A DNA stretch of 9,567 nt from Maricaulis sp042095695 (GTDB lineage Bacteria; Pseudomonadota; Alphaproteobacteria; Caulobacterales; Maricaulaceae), in contig JBELMP010000101.1 in assembly GCA_042095695.1 (NCBI GenBank), positions 1-9,567 on the forward strand, in the 5' to 3' direction. The notes under the pieces were generated by a model that worked only from the letters and a program-made list of their open reading frames with translations, was not told where the DNA came from and ran no database searches. Shown here piece after piece: positions 1-7,494 of this stretch. The stretch's first letter is position 1. Each line of letters begins with the position of its first letter. Both the position numbers and the translations under genes were made by a program.

Positions 1-1
1 A

Positions 2-364
2 GCAGGCCTCGACGTCTCGGCCTGGGGCTCACACCTGCTGGGCGGCCTGGTCGGCCTGCTGCTGGGGATGGCTCTGTTCGCACCCGGCTATATTGGCGGT
101 GGCGATGGCAAATTGTTTGCGGCCGCGAGTCTCTGGTTTGGTTGGGGGGACTTTCTGCCCTATTTGCTGACAACGCTTCTTGCCGGCGGTGCGCTCGCCG
201 TTCTGCTTCTATTGGCTCGAAAAAACCTTGCGCCTTATGCTGGCATGGGGGGTATCACCAGCCATGAAGCGCTACAGCAAGGCGGCCCTGTTCCTTACGG
301 AATAGCGCTGGCAGCAGGCGCGATGTGGTGGTTGCCGAAGTCCGGCTTGCTACCGCTCATCTGA
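2..364 (+). CDS. cpaA: Prepilin peptidase CpaA/TadV (A24 family), C-terminal part
   Basis: Membrane aspartic protease that removes the leader of Flp prepilin and pseudopilins at the inner membrane. The gene runs in from before the window: frame 2 is open from base 2 and gives 120 residues before a TGA stop. Visible residues 31-39 read IGGGDGKLF, which contains the GxGD catalytic motif of A24 peptidases; the catalytic aspartate codon is at 104-106. The family's first aspartate would lie upstream, outside the window. Hydrophobic stretches at about 11-30, 52-71 and 98-112 are transmembrane segments, and the tail motif GGPVPYGIALAAGA is typical of the CpaA type. An ATG at 68 is internal (Met23 of the fragment), just ahead of the GxGD motif, and is not the real start. 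The gene lies 107 bases ahead of cpaB on the same strand. Identification is firm from motif plus context; full length and start are unknown. Confidence 0.88.
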   Translation, partial: AGLDVSAWGSHLLGGLVGLLLGMALFAPGYIGGGDGKLFAAASLWFGWGDFLPYLLTTLLAGGALAVLLLLARKNLAPYAGMGGITSHEALQQGGPVPYGIALAAGAMWWLPKSGLLPLI

Positions 365-394
365 TCTTTTCAGCAGTTCAAGCCAATTGCACAA

Positions 395-415
395 GCGTTA
401 TTAACGCGACTTTGA
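395..415. promoter_or_regulatory. Inverted repeat and CtrA-like box between cpaA and cpaB
   Basis: GCGTTAtTAACGC at 395-407 is a perfect 6-base inverted repeat around one base. Overlapping it, TTAA (401-404), seven bases, then TTGA (412-415) matches the CtrA box TTAA-N7-TTAA with one mismatch. In Caulobacter CtrA controls pilus genes, so a regulatory site ahead of cpaB is plausible. It sits 57 bases before the cpaB start in the only sizeable gap of the pilus block. I cannot define a convincing -35/-10 pair here. Site function is inference. Confidence 0.3.
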
Positions 416-471
416 GGAATTCGGCGTCTCATCGCAATCGTATCTTTGCGTCCGAGAGGTCTGACATTCCA

Positions 472-1299
472 ATGAATGCCGTTCGAATTGCCATCCTCAT
501 AGCTGCTGCGATCGCAGCCATAGCGGTCGCTTTCTTCGTGCGGCAGGCCATGACCACGCAGCCGGTACAGGTCGTGGAAGCCCCACAGGAACGCCCGGCA
601 GTGCGTATTCTCGCGGCCCGCGGTGATCTGACGGTCGGCCAGCGTGTCGATGCCTCGGACTTTTACTGGCAGGCTTGGCCGGAAGAGGCAGTGACCCGCG
701 ATTATGTGGTCGAGGGGCGCGGCCAGGATGCCGCGGATTTTGCTGGATCGGTCGTGCGCTCGGCAATCGGGCAGGGCGAACCGATTACGGGCCGACGCCT
801 GGTGATGCAGGGCGATGCGGGTTTCATGTCGGCAGTGCTGACGCCTGGCATGCGGGCTTTCGCCGTTCCCATCTCTCCGGAAACCGGCGCGGGTGGCTTC
901 ATCCTTCCCAATAATCGTGTCGATGTCATCGTGACCTTCGGCATGGAGCGGGAGGGGAGCCGCGGCCGCAGCATGATCGCGGAAAACGTCGTCGAGAATG
1001 TGCGCGTGCTCGCGATCGACCAAACCTATTCTGAAGATGAGGACAGTGAGGGCGCTGTGATCGGCGAAGTCGCGACGCTCGAATTGACCCCGCAGCAGGC
1101 ACAGGCCATGGCCCTTGCTGTGGCCCGGGGCGACATTGCTCTTGTCCTGCGCAGCCTGTCCGAAAGCACGGGTTCACCCATGCTGGCAGGTTCGCTGGCC
1201 AATCCCGCACCGGTCTCGCCGACGCGGCGTGAGGACCGGAGTGTGACACTGATCCGTTATGGACGGGCGCAGCGCGTCGCCCTGGCGACCGATGATTAG
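472..1299 (+). CDS. cpaB: Flp pilus assembly protein CpaB/RcpC
   Basis: Periplasmic, inner-membrane-anchored assembly factor of the Tad system, thought to act with the secretin CpaC. The protein has 275 residues. It has an N-terminal membrane anchor (about residues 5-23, an Ala/Ile-rich stretch), then a SAF domain (about 43-111, beginning AVRILAARGDL and ending GRRLV). An RcpC-type domain follows (about 120-232), with the family signature GMRAFAVPI...GGFILPNNRVDVIVTF. The tail (about 233-275) is polar and probably flexible. The frame stays open upstream to 325, but that part overlaps cpaA and reads as low-complexity shadow. ATG 472 directly precedes the anchor, with a modest purine-rich stretch (GAGAGG, 454-459) upstream. 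Length is in the usual range for alphaproteobacterial CpaB. It is followed after 10 bases by cpaC. Identification is secure; the exact start is likely. Confidence 0.93.
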   Translation: MNAVRIAILIAAAIAAIAVAFFVRQAMTTQPVQVVEAPQERPAVRILAARGDLTVGQRVDASDFYWQAWPEEAVTRDYVVEGRGQDAADFAGSVVRSAIGQGEPITGRRLVMQGDAGFMSAVLTPGMRAFAVPISPETGAGGFILPNNRVDVIVTFGMEREGSRGRSMIAENVVENVRVLAIDQTYSEDEDSEGAVIGEVATLELTPQQAQAMALAVARGDIALVLRSLSESTGSPMLAGSLANPAPVSPTRREDRSVTLIRYGRAQRVALATDD

Positions 1300-1309
1300 A
1301 GGTGAGACG

Positions 1310-2770
1310 ATGATCCGATCCCTGATCCTTCTCGCCGCCCTGGCGCTTGCGGCTCCGGTGCTGGCCCAACCCGCCGGAACCGAGCGTGGCAATACACTGC
1401 AGGTTTATATTCGTGAGCCGGGCAATGGCCCTGTTTCCGAGCATCTCGATTTACCGCTGCACAAGGCCGCCGTGATCCATTTGCCCGTAGATGCCGCAGA
1501 CATACTGGTCACCAATCCTGAAGTGGTTGAGGCTGTCATTCGCACGCCCCGCCGTGCCTATCTGATGGGTATGGGTGTGGGTCAGACCAATGCGTTCTTT
1601 TTCGATGCCGAGGGCCAGCTGATCCTTGATCTCGATCTGCGCGTCGAACGCGATCTCGGACCGCTGCAGGACTCCATGGAGCGTTTTCTTCCGAATGCGC
1701 GCGTCGATGTCGAGGCCATGAATGATCACATCGTCCTGTCCGGACGGGTGCCGAGCGCGGCCGATGCCGATACCGCGCTTCGTATCGCCCAGCGCTGGGT
1801 TGATGATCCGGAACGCATTCTCTCCATGCTCACGATTGAAGCCCGCGAACAGGTCATGCTGAAAGTGCGCATTGTTGAGATGCGGCGGAATATTGCGCGT
1901 CAGCTTGGCGTCAACCTGGCCACGACGGGAACCTCAGGGGACGTCAACTTCGCCGTCGCGACGCAGAACCAGTTCTCGCTTGTTGGCGCTTTCCTGGGTG
2001 GACTTGATGTCGGGTTTGACTGGATCAATACCGGTGATGGTGCACTGGATGGCGTTACCGGGGCTTTGCAGGCGATGGAGCGCGTCGGCGTTGTTCGCAC
2101 GCTCGCGGAACCCAATCTGACGGCGATTACCGGCGAAAGTGCCAACTTCCTGGCCGGCGGCGAGTTTCCCGTCCCGACCGGTCGCGACCGCGACGGTAAT
2201 GCGGTAATTGAATTCAAGCCCTTTGGCGTTGGACTTGGTTTCACACCGGTTGTCCTCTCCGAGGGCCGGATCAGCCTGCGCATCTCAACCGAGGTCTCCG
2301 AACTGACGACTGATGGTGCTCTGACCTATGATGAAACGCCGGTCATCGATGAGAATGGTCAGATTATTGGCGTTTTTGCCGGCCTTACAGTCCCGGCACT
2401 GACCGTAAATCGCGCAGAAACAACGGTTGAACTCCCCTCCGGTGGAAGCCTTGTGCTTGCAGGATTGATCCAGGAAGAGACCCGGCAGAATCTGGACGGC
2501 ATTCCCGGCGTACAGGACATGCCGGTCCTTGGCGCCTTGTTCCGGTCCCGCGATTTCGAAAACGAAGAGACCGAGCTGGTCGTCATCGTCACGCCCTACC
2601 TGGTCGATCCGACCAATCCGAGAGATCTGGAGACGCCGGCAGACGGGTTCCAGACTGTTTCCGAAGCAACCGCACTCCTGCTGGGGCGTTTGAACCGTGT
2701 CTATTCCGTCCCCGGTGCAGATACGCAGGGACGCATCTGGGGCGGCCCTGTCGGCTTCCTGTTTGATTGA
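1310..2770 (+). CDS. cpaC: Tad pilus secretin CpaC/RcpA
   Basis: Outer-membrane secretin channel through which the Flp pilus passes. The protein has 486 residues. Residues 1-19 form a Sec signal peptide, with likely cleavage after VLA and before Gln20. A pilus-secretin N domain follows (about 43-115, with the HKAAVIHLPVDAADILVTNPEVVEA pattern). Next is a BON-like segment (about 122-178), then the secretin core (about 255-432). The core carries the signature SGGSLVLAGLIQEE followed by the IPGVQDMPVLGALF block and the VVIVTPYLV strand, all typical. The chosen ATG at 1310 has AGAGGTGAG just upstream (1298-1306) and gives a clean signal peptide; an ATG at 1259 would overlap cpaB and bury the signal. 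It starts 10 bases after cpaB, and its stop lies 14 bases before the preferred cpaD start. No truncation or odd residue is seen. Confidence 0.95.
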   Translation: MIRSLILLAALALAAPVLAQPAGTERGNTLQVYIREPGNGPVSEHLDLPLHKAAVIHLPVDAADILVTNPEVVEAVIRTPRRAYLMGMGVGQTNAFFFDAEGQLILDLDLRVERDLGPLQDSMERFLPNARVDVEAMNDHIVLSGRVPSAADADTALRIAQRWVDDPERILSMLTIEAREQVMLKVRIVEMRRNIARQLGVNLATTGTSGDVNFAVATQNQFSLVGAFLGGLDVGFDWINTGDGALDGVTGALQAMERVGVVRTLAEPNLTAITGESANFLAGGEFPVPTGRDRDGNAVIEFKPFGVGLGFTPVVLSEGRISLRISTEVSELTTDGALTYDETPVIDENGQIIGVFAGLTVPALTVNRAETTVELPSGGSLVLAGLIQEETRQNLDGIPGVQDMPVLGALFRSRDFENEETELVVIVTPYLVDPTNPRDLETPADGFQTVSEATALLLGRLNRVYSVPGADTQGRIWGGPVGFLFD

Positions 2771-2774
2771 GAAT

Positions 2775-2780
2775 GGAGGG
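2775..2780 (+). promoter_or_regulatory. Ribosome binding site selecting the GTG start of cpaD
   Basis: GGAGGG lies 4 bases before GTG 2785. The competing ATG 2773 overlaps this site and has no Shine-Dalgarno sequence of its own; TTG 2767 overlaps the cpaC stop. The signal therefore favours the GTG start, which also puts the lipobox cysteine at residue 22. Confidence 0.6.
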
Positions 2781-2784
2781 TTGG

Positions 2785-3456
2785 GTGTACAAGACAATCA
2801 TAAAAACCGCTCTGACAAGTCTCATTGCCGGCTTTGTGCTGGTGGCCTGTTCGACCCCGCCCGGGCCAGGCCTGAATGTGCCGCAGGCGACGGCTGAGGT
2901 TGAACTTTTCCGCTCGGAAATGGCCATTGATCCGCGCGACAACGGATTGACCTGGGCACAGATCAACCAGCTCGATGCGATCGCTGCCGAGTATAAGGCA
3001 CGCGGCCATGGCCCGCTGGTCATCAGCTATCCCCAGGGTGCTGCCAACGAGCAGGCAGCCATGCATGCGATCGCGAATGCGCGCACCGTGCTGCATGAGG
3101 CCGGGCTGAACTGGCAACAGATTACCGGCGGCGCCTATCAAGCCGGCGGCCAGCAGCATGGCGCTCTGATCTTTTCCTTCACGCGTTATCGCGCTGTCGC
3201 TCCGGATTGTCCGGAGGGCTGGGGCGATCTCACGCCAAACTGGCGCAATGAACGACAGGCTCGATTTGGCTGTTCGCAGGCAGCAAATCTCGCAGCAATG
3301 GTCGCCGATCCACGAGATCTGATCGCGCCACGGACGATGGAAGCAGGGGATACAGGACGACGCCAGACGGTGCTCGAAGGCTATCGTCAGGGACAGTCGA
3401 CTGCGACCGCCCGCTCGGATGCCGAAAGCGGCACCGTATCGGATGTCGGAAACTAG
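2785..3456 (+). CDS. cpaD: Pilus assembly lipoprotein CpaD
   Basis: Outer-membrane or periplasmic lipoprotein needed for Flp pilus biogenesis in Caulobacter-type Tad systems; its biochemical role is not well defined. From the GTG at 2785 the protein has 223 residues. The signal is MYKTIIKTALTSLIAGFV, then a lipobox LVAC with Cys22 as the lipidated residue. The CpaD domain spans about 32-205. Clear family marks are the Cys-containing blocks APDCPEGWGD (Cys142) and RFGCSQAANLAAMVADPRDL (Cys163), then the tail RRQTVLEGYRQGQST. The two cysteines after the lipobox could form a disulfide (inference). Alternative starts at ATG 2773 (four residues longer) or TTG 2767 cannot be excluded. It lies 14 bases after cpaC and 18 bases before cpaE, consistent with one operon. 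Identification is secure. Confidence 0.92.
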   Translation: MYKTIIKTALTSLIAGFVLVACSTPPGPGLNVPQATAEVELFRSEMAIDPRDNGLTWAQINQLDAIAAEYKARGHGPLVISYPQGAANEQAAMHAIANARTVLHEAGLNWQQITGGAYQAGGQQHGALIFSFTRYRAVAPDCPEGWGDLTPNWRNERQARFGCSQAANLAAMVADPRDLIAPRTMEAGDTGRRQTVLEGYRQGQSTATARSDAESGTVSDVGN

Positions 3457-3463
3457 GGGGCGA

Positions 3464-3469
3464 AAGGAG
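3464..3469 (+). promoter_or_regulatory. Ribosome binding site of cpaE
   Basis: AAGGAG ends 5 bases before ATG 3475. It is one of the strongest Shine-Dalgarno sequences in the cluster and fixes the cpaE start, so the unusual acidic N-terminus belongs to the protein. Confidence 0.7.
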
Positions 3470-3474
3470 CTAAA

Positions 3475-5001
3475 ATGGCTAACGCAAATCGTGCCCTTGA
3501 GGACGAGTTTAACGAAGATGATCCGTTCCTGGACGCTGATGATGTTGAACGGATGATGCTGGGCGAGGCCAGCTATGATGATGTCCGGCCACAAAATACC
3601 AGCAATTTTTTCCAGGATGACGAGCATCGCTTCGGTGCTAGCGCGGTTGCTGAGGACGTCGACCTCGATGATCCATTTGTCGATGAAGACATTCTGGTCA
3701 CAGATCGTGATGAAGCTTCAAATCCGCTGTTCGAGGGTCTGGAAGACGAGATCAACGATCTGATTCCGGCGGGAGACGCGCTCCTTGGCGAAGTCGATGA
3801 TGATATCTCTGCTCAGCCGGTCCCGCGTATTTCCATTGCGGCCTTCTGCGAGCGCTCCGAAACCGGTGCATTGATACAGAATGCGGCTGGTGACCGACGT
3901 CTGGCCAAGGCGCATGTCGATGTTGGGCTCGGCGGGCTGCCTGCCGCAATCGAGAAATTTCACGATGAGACAACGCCGAACCTGCTGATTATCGAAACGG
4001 GTATGCGCGGGCGTGGTCTGTTCGATCAGCTCGAGGAATTGGCCGGTGTCTGCGACCCGGATACGAAAGTCGTTATTATTGGCGCCACCAATGATATTGT
4101 CCTTTATCGCGAGCTGATTAAGCGCGGTGTCAGCGAGTATCTTGTACCGCCGATGTCGCCGCTGCACCTTATCCGGACCGTCTCCGAGCTGTTTCTTGAT
4201 CCCGACCAGCCCTTCGCTGGCAGGACGGTCGCCTTCATCGGCTCCAAGGGCGGCGTAGGCTCCTCGACGATCGCGCACAATTGTTCCTGGGCTCTGACCG
4301 AAGCGCTGGCGCAGGATGCTGTTCTTATGGACATGGATCTGTCCTGGGGAACCGCCGGGCTCGATTTCAATCAGGATCCGGCGCAGACCCTCGGTGATGC
4401 GCTTTCCGAGCCGGATCGCCTCGATGATGCCTTGCTGGACCGGCTTCTGGTCCGTTGCACCGATCGTCTCAGCCTGTTTTCCGCGCCAGCGACCTTGGAT
4501 CGCGACTGGGAGTTTTCCCCGCACGAGTACGAAATGGTGATCGACAAGGTGCGCCGGCAGGCGCCCGTGGTCGCGCTTGATCTGCCGCATATCTGGATGC
4601 CCTGGGTCAAACAGACGCTGCTTTCTGCAGATGATGTCGTGGTGACGGTGACACCGGATCTCGCATCGCTTCGCAATGCAAAGAATCTCTTCGACCTGGT
4701 GACGGGAGCCCGCCCGAATGATGATCCGCCGAAGGTCGTGGTCAACATGTCTGGCATGCCCAAACGCCCGGAGATCCCGGTCAAGGATTTCGCCGAAGCG
4801 CTTGGTGCACCGCCCGTCCTTGTCCTGCCTTTCGAGCCCCAGCTCTTCGGCAAGGCTGCCAATAACGGGCAAATGATCAGCGAGCTGGACCCGAAATCCA
4901 AGGCTGCGGACGGCTTTGGCCATCTCGCCAAGATCGTGACTGGCAAGGCGCCCGCTGCTCCGCAGAAAAAATCATTCGTGGCGAAATTGTTCGGAGGCTA
5001 A
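3475..5001 (+). CDS. cpaE: Pilus localisation ATPase-like protein CpaE/TadZ
   Basis: MinD/ParA-superfamily protein that in Caulobacter positions the pilus machinery at the cell pole. The protein has 508 residues. Residues 1-113 are strongly acidic and probably disordered, with two copies of a DDPF-type motif (15-22 and 65-72). A receiver-like, non-phosphorylatable-looking domain covers about 116-240, ending near RGVSEYLVPPMSPLHLIRTV. The MinD-like domain covers about 248-492. Its deviant Walker A reads GSKGGVGSST (256-265): the MinD signature lysine Lys258 is present, but the P-loop lysine before Ser/Thr is replaced by Ser263, as is common in CpaE/TadZ. DMD (286-288) and the Walker B strand VVALDLP (365-371) are visible. 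The short basic C-terminus (KKSFVAKLF) may be amphipathic and bind membrane (inference). It is followed 6 bases later by cpaF. Identification is secure. Confidence 0.94.
   Translation: MANANRALEDEFNEDDPFLDADDVERMMLGEASYDDVRPQNTSNFFQDDEHRFGASAVAEDVDLDDPFVDEDILVTDRDEASNPLFEGLEDEINDLIPAGDALLGEVDDDISAQPVPRISIAAFCERSETGALIQNAAGDRRLAKAHVDVGLGGLPAAIEKFHDETTPNLLIIETGMRGRGLFDQLEELAGVCDPDTKVVIIGATNDIVLYRELIKRGVSEYLVPPMSPLHLIRTVSELFLDPDQPFAGRTVAFIGSKGGVGSSTIAHNCSWALTEALAQDAVLMDMDLSWGTAGLDFNQDPAQTLGDALSEPDRLDDALLDRLLVRCTDRLSLFSAPATLDRDWEFSPHEYEMVIDKVRRQAPVVALDLPHIWMPWVKQTLLSADDVVVTVTPDLASLRNAKNLFDLVTGARPNDDPPKVVVNMSGMPKRPEIPVKDFAEALGAPPVLVLPFEPQLFGKAANNGQMISELDPKSKAADGFGHLAKIVTGKAPAAPQKKSFVAKLFGG
4993..4997 (+). 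promoter_or_regulatory. Ribosome binding site for cpaF inside the cpaE end
   Basis: GGAGG overlaps the last two sense codons of cpaE and lies 10 bases before ATG 5008. The nearer ATG 5001, which overlaps the cpaE stop as TAATG, is out of frame with cpaF. The site implies translational coupling of cpaE and cpaF. Confidence 0.5.
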
Positions 5002-5007
5002 TGGAGC

Positions 5008-6492
5008 ATGTTCGGTAAACGGGCGGGCGGTCCCGCCCCTGCGACCCGCAAAGCGCCGACACCCGCCGCCCCGGTGGAGGAAGCCCGCCCCGTGACCGAG
5101 GCGGGCTCGGAACGTCATAGCGAGCCGCGCGCGCAGAAGATCGCGCCGACACCGCCTGCCAAGCCGAAGCCCCAGCCCAAGAAAACCCCGTCCCCGTCTG
5201 CCGATACCGGGAACAGGTCCGAAGAATACTATGCGATCAAGACCACAATCTTTAACGCCCTGATCGATACGATCGATCTGGGTCAGCTGGCCCGTCTTGA
5301 TCAGGATACTGCTGCCGAGGAGATCCGTGACATCGTCACCGAGATCATCTCGATCAAGAATGTTGCCATGTCGATTGCGGAGCAGGAACAACTGCTTCAG
5401 GACATTTGCAACGATGTACTCGGCTACGGGCCGCTAGAGCCTCTGCTGGCCCGTGATAACATCGCCGACATTATGGTCAATGGCGCCGACAATGTTTTCA
5501 TCGAGGTGAACGGCAAGGTCGAAAAGACCAATATTCGTTTTCGCGACAATGGCCAGCTGATGAATATCTGTCAGCGGATTGTGAGCCAGGTTGGCCGCCG
5601 CGTGGATGAAAGTTCGCCGATTTGTGACGCGCGTCTCGCCGATGGGTCGCGGGTCAATGTCATTGCGCCGCCGCTGGCGCTGGACGGACCGACCCTGACC
5701 ATTCGTAAGTTCAAAAAAGACAAGCTTACGATGAATAATCTGGTCGACTTCCAATCGGTGACCCCCGAGGGCGCGAAAGTCCTGGGTGTGATCGGTGCGA
5801 GCCGATGCAACGTCCTGATTTCCGGTGGTACCGGCTCGGGTAAGACGACACTCCTCAATTGTATGACCGGCTTCATCGAGGAAGATGAGCGTGTCGTGAC
5901 CTGTGAGGATGCCGCCGAGCTACAGCTGCAGCAGCCCCATGTCGTTCGTCTTGAGACGCGGCCGCCCAACCTTGAAGGGCAAGGCCAGGTTACCATGCGG
6001 GATCTGGTCAAGAACTGTCTGCGCATGCGTCCCGAGCGGATCATTGTAGGTGAGGTTCGCGGACCGGAGGCCTTCGACCTCCTGCAGGCCATGAATACCG
6101 GTCATGACGGGTCCATGGGCACGCTCCACGCCAACTCCCCGCGCGAGGCCATGTCGCGTATCGAGTCCATGATCACGATGGGGGGCTATAATCTCCCTGC
6201 CAAGACTATCCGTGAAATGATTGTGGGATCCATTGATGTGATCATCCAGGCAGCGCGTCTGCGCGATGGATCGCGCAAGATCACCCATATTACCGAAGTG
6301 GTCGGAATGGAGGGCGATGTGATCGTCACCCAGGACCTCTTTGTCTATGAGATCCAGGGCGAAGATGAGCAGGGCAATATTGCCGGTCGCCACGTCTCCA
6401 CCGGGATTGCGCGTCCGAAATTCTGGGATAGGGCACGCTATTTCGGTCTCGAACGCGAGCTTGCAACAGCGCTCGATGCATCGGAGGCCTGA
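5008..6492 (+). CDS. cpaF: Pilus motor ATPase CpaF/TadA
   Basis: Hexameric secretion ATPase of the VirB11/GspE family that powers Flp pilus assembly (and retraction in Tad systems) from the cytoplasmic face. The protein has 494 residues. Residues 1-70 are rich in Pro, Ala and Lys, a probably disordered extension. The N-terminal domain (about 72-245) contains the motif DVLGYGPLEPLL (136-147). The RecA-like core has Walker A GGTGSGKT (273-280, Lys279), the Asp box with Glu300 and Asp301, Walker B RIIVGEVRG (344-352, Glu349), and the His box MNTGHDGSMGTLHANSP (362-378, His366 and His374). All catalytic elements are intact. The MFGKR opening supports ATG 5008. It starts 6 bases after cpaE and ends 2 bases before tadB. 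Some databases use tadA for the same gene. Confidence 0.96.
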   Translation: MFGKRAGGPAPATRKAPTPAAPVEEARPVTEAGSERHSEPRAQKIAPTPPAKPKPQPKKTPSPSADTGNRSEEYYAIKTTIFNALIDTIDLGQLARLDQDTAAEEIRDIVTEIISIKNVAMSIAEQEQLLQDICNDVLGYGPLEPLLARDNIADIMVNGADNVFIEVNGKVEKTNIRFRDNGQLMNICQRIVSQVGRRVDESSPICDARLADGSRVNVIAPPLALDGPTLTIRKFKKDKLTMNNLVDFQSVTPEGAKVLGVIGASRCNVLISGGTGSGKTTLLNCMTGFIEEDERVVTCEDAAELQLQQPHVVRLETRPPNLEGQGQVTMRDLVKNCLRMRPERIIVGEVRGPEAFDLLQAMNTGHDGSMGTLHANSPREAMSRIESMITMGGYNLPAKTIREMIVGSIDVIIQAARLRDGSRKITHITEVVGMEGDVIVTQDLFVYEIQGEDEQGNIAGRHVSTGIARPKFWDRARYFGLERELATALDASEA

Positions 6493-6494
6493 TC

Positions 6495-7487
6495 ATGACG
6501 GGTGATTTCGCATTCTTGATCGCTGCGCTCGCGGCCTTCGTCGCCATCGGCGGGGTTGGCTGGGTCGTGCTTGGCGCGGTCGGCGACGCCAAGTCCAAAC
6601 AGCGTGTGACGCAGGCTGTGGGTGGCGGGTTGACCCGGGGACGGCGCCAGACAGCGGCGCTCGATCAAGGCGCGCAGAGGCGCAAACAGATCCAGGAATC
6701 CCTCAAGCAGATGGAGGAGCGCCAGAAGAACCGGCGTCAAAAAGCCATCTCCTTGAAAGCGCGCATTCAGCAGGCCGGACTTGCCTGGACTGAGACAGGT
6801 TTCTGGATCGGCTCGCTGGTGCTTGCGGTTGTCGTATCGCTGGCGGCATTTCTGACAGGTCAGTCACTGCTTGTCGTTGGCGGCGCCGCCGTGGTGTCCG
6901 GGCTCGGTCTGCCGCGCTGGTATCTCGGCCTGCTACGCGGCCGGCGACAGAAGAAGTTCACGCTGGAATTCGCCAATTCGCTCGATGTCATCGTTCGCGG
7001 TATCAAATCCGGCCTTCCATTGAACGAGTGTCTGAAAATCATCGCAGATGAATCGCCCGATCCGGTCGGGTCGGAATTCCGCTTCCTGGTTGAAGGCATC
7101 GCCGTCGGTGTGACGCTGGAAGACGGGCTGGACAAGATGTGCCACCGCATGCCTCTGGCTGAGCTGAACTTCTTCCGAACCGTGTTGGTTATCCAGCAAA
7201 AGACCGGTGGTAATCTCGCCGAGACGCTAAGCAATCTTGCCACGGTCTTGCGCGCCCGAAAGATGATGCGCGAAAAGGTCAATGCCCTGTCGTCGGAAGC
7301 CAAGTCCTCTGCCGGCATTATCGGCTCCCTGCCGCCTGCCGTGTGCGGCATCGTCTATCTGACAACGCCGTCCTACATGAATGAGATGTTCGTCAATCCA
7401 TCGGGCCAGCTGATGCTTCTGGGTGGTCTGACCTGGATGTTCATCGGCATCATGGTCATGCGTGGCATGATCAACTTCAAGATCTAG
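6495..7487 (+). CDS. tadB: Inner-membrane platform protein TadB (CpaG)
   Basis: One of the two GspF/PilC-type inner-membrane proteins forming the Tad assembly platform, coupling CpaF to pilin polymerisation. The protein has 330 residues. It has an N-terminal transmembrane segment (about 6-29), a charged Gln/Arg/Lys-rich cytoplasmic stretch (about 47-92, likely coiled coil), and a transmembrane pair (about 103-121 and 123-142). The T2SSF domain covers about 155-285, with the hallmark FANSLDVIVRGIKSGLPLNE and the QQKTGGNLAETL block (234-245). C-terminal membrane segments lie at about 272-290 and 305-323. ATG 6495 follows the cpaF stop by 2 bases, with GGAGG (6483-6487) inside the cpaF end and 7 bases of spacing. 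Length and layout are standard for TadB. Confidence 0.93.
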   Translation: MTGDFAFLIAALAAFVAIGGVGWVVLGAVGDAKSKQRVTQAVGGGLTRGRRQTAALDQGAQRRKQIQESLKQMEERQKNRRQKAISLKARIQQAGLAWTETGFWIGSLVLAVVVSLAAFLTGQSLLVVGGAAVVSGLGLPRWYLGLLRGRRQKKFTLEFANSLDVIVRGIKSGLPLNECLKIIADESPDPVGSEFRFLVEGIAVGVTLEDGLDKMCHRMPLAELNFFRTVLVIQQKTGGNLAETLSNLATVLRARKMMREKVNALSSEAKSSAGIIGSLPPAVCGIVYLTTPSYMNEMFVNPSGQLMLLGGLTWMFIGIMVMRGMINFKI

Positions 7488-7494
7488 GGGCCGG

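Noticed and set aside
325..471. Upstream extension of cpaB to an alternative start at 325
   Set aside because: It would overlap cpaA and add 49 non-conserved-looking residues before the clear membrane anchor; ATG 472 fits better.
365..471. Possible small Flp pilin gene in the cpaA-cpaB gap
   Set aside because: No short ORF with a prepilin leader, Glu/Tyr cleavage context and hydrophobic helix was seen.
370..1023. 217-codon open frame on the minus strand
   Set aside because: Antisense to cpaB with shadow-like composition and no plausible product.
1259..1309. Upstream extension of cpaC to ATG 1259
   Set aside because: It overlaps cpaB and would place the Sec signal peptide internally; ATG 1310 has a ribosome site and a clean signal.
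2701..3627. 308-codon open frame on the minus strand
   Set aside because: Antisense to the cpaC end, cpaD and the cpaE start; mixed His/Arg/Cys-rich composition without family features.
3718..4923. 401-codon open frame on the minus strand
   Set aside because: It lies wholly antisense to cpaE, has no recognisable domain, and its length is explained by GC-rich codon bias of the real gene.
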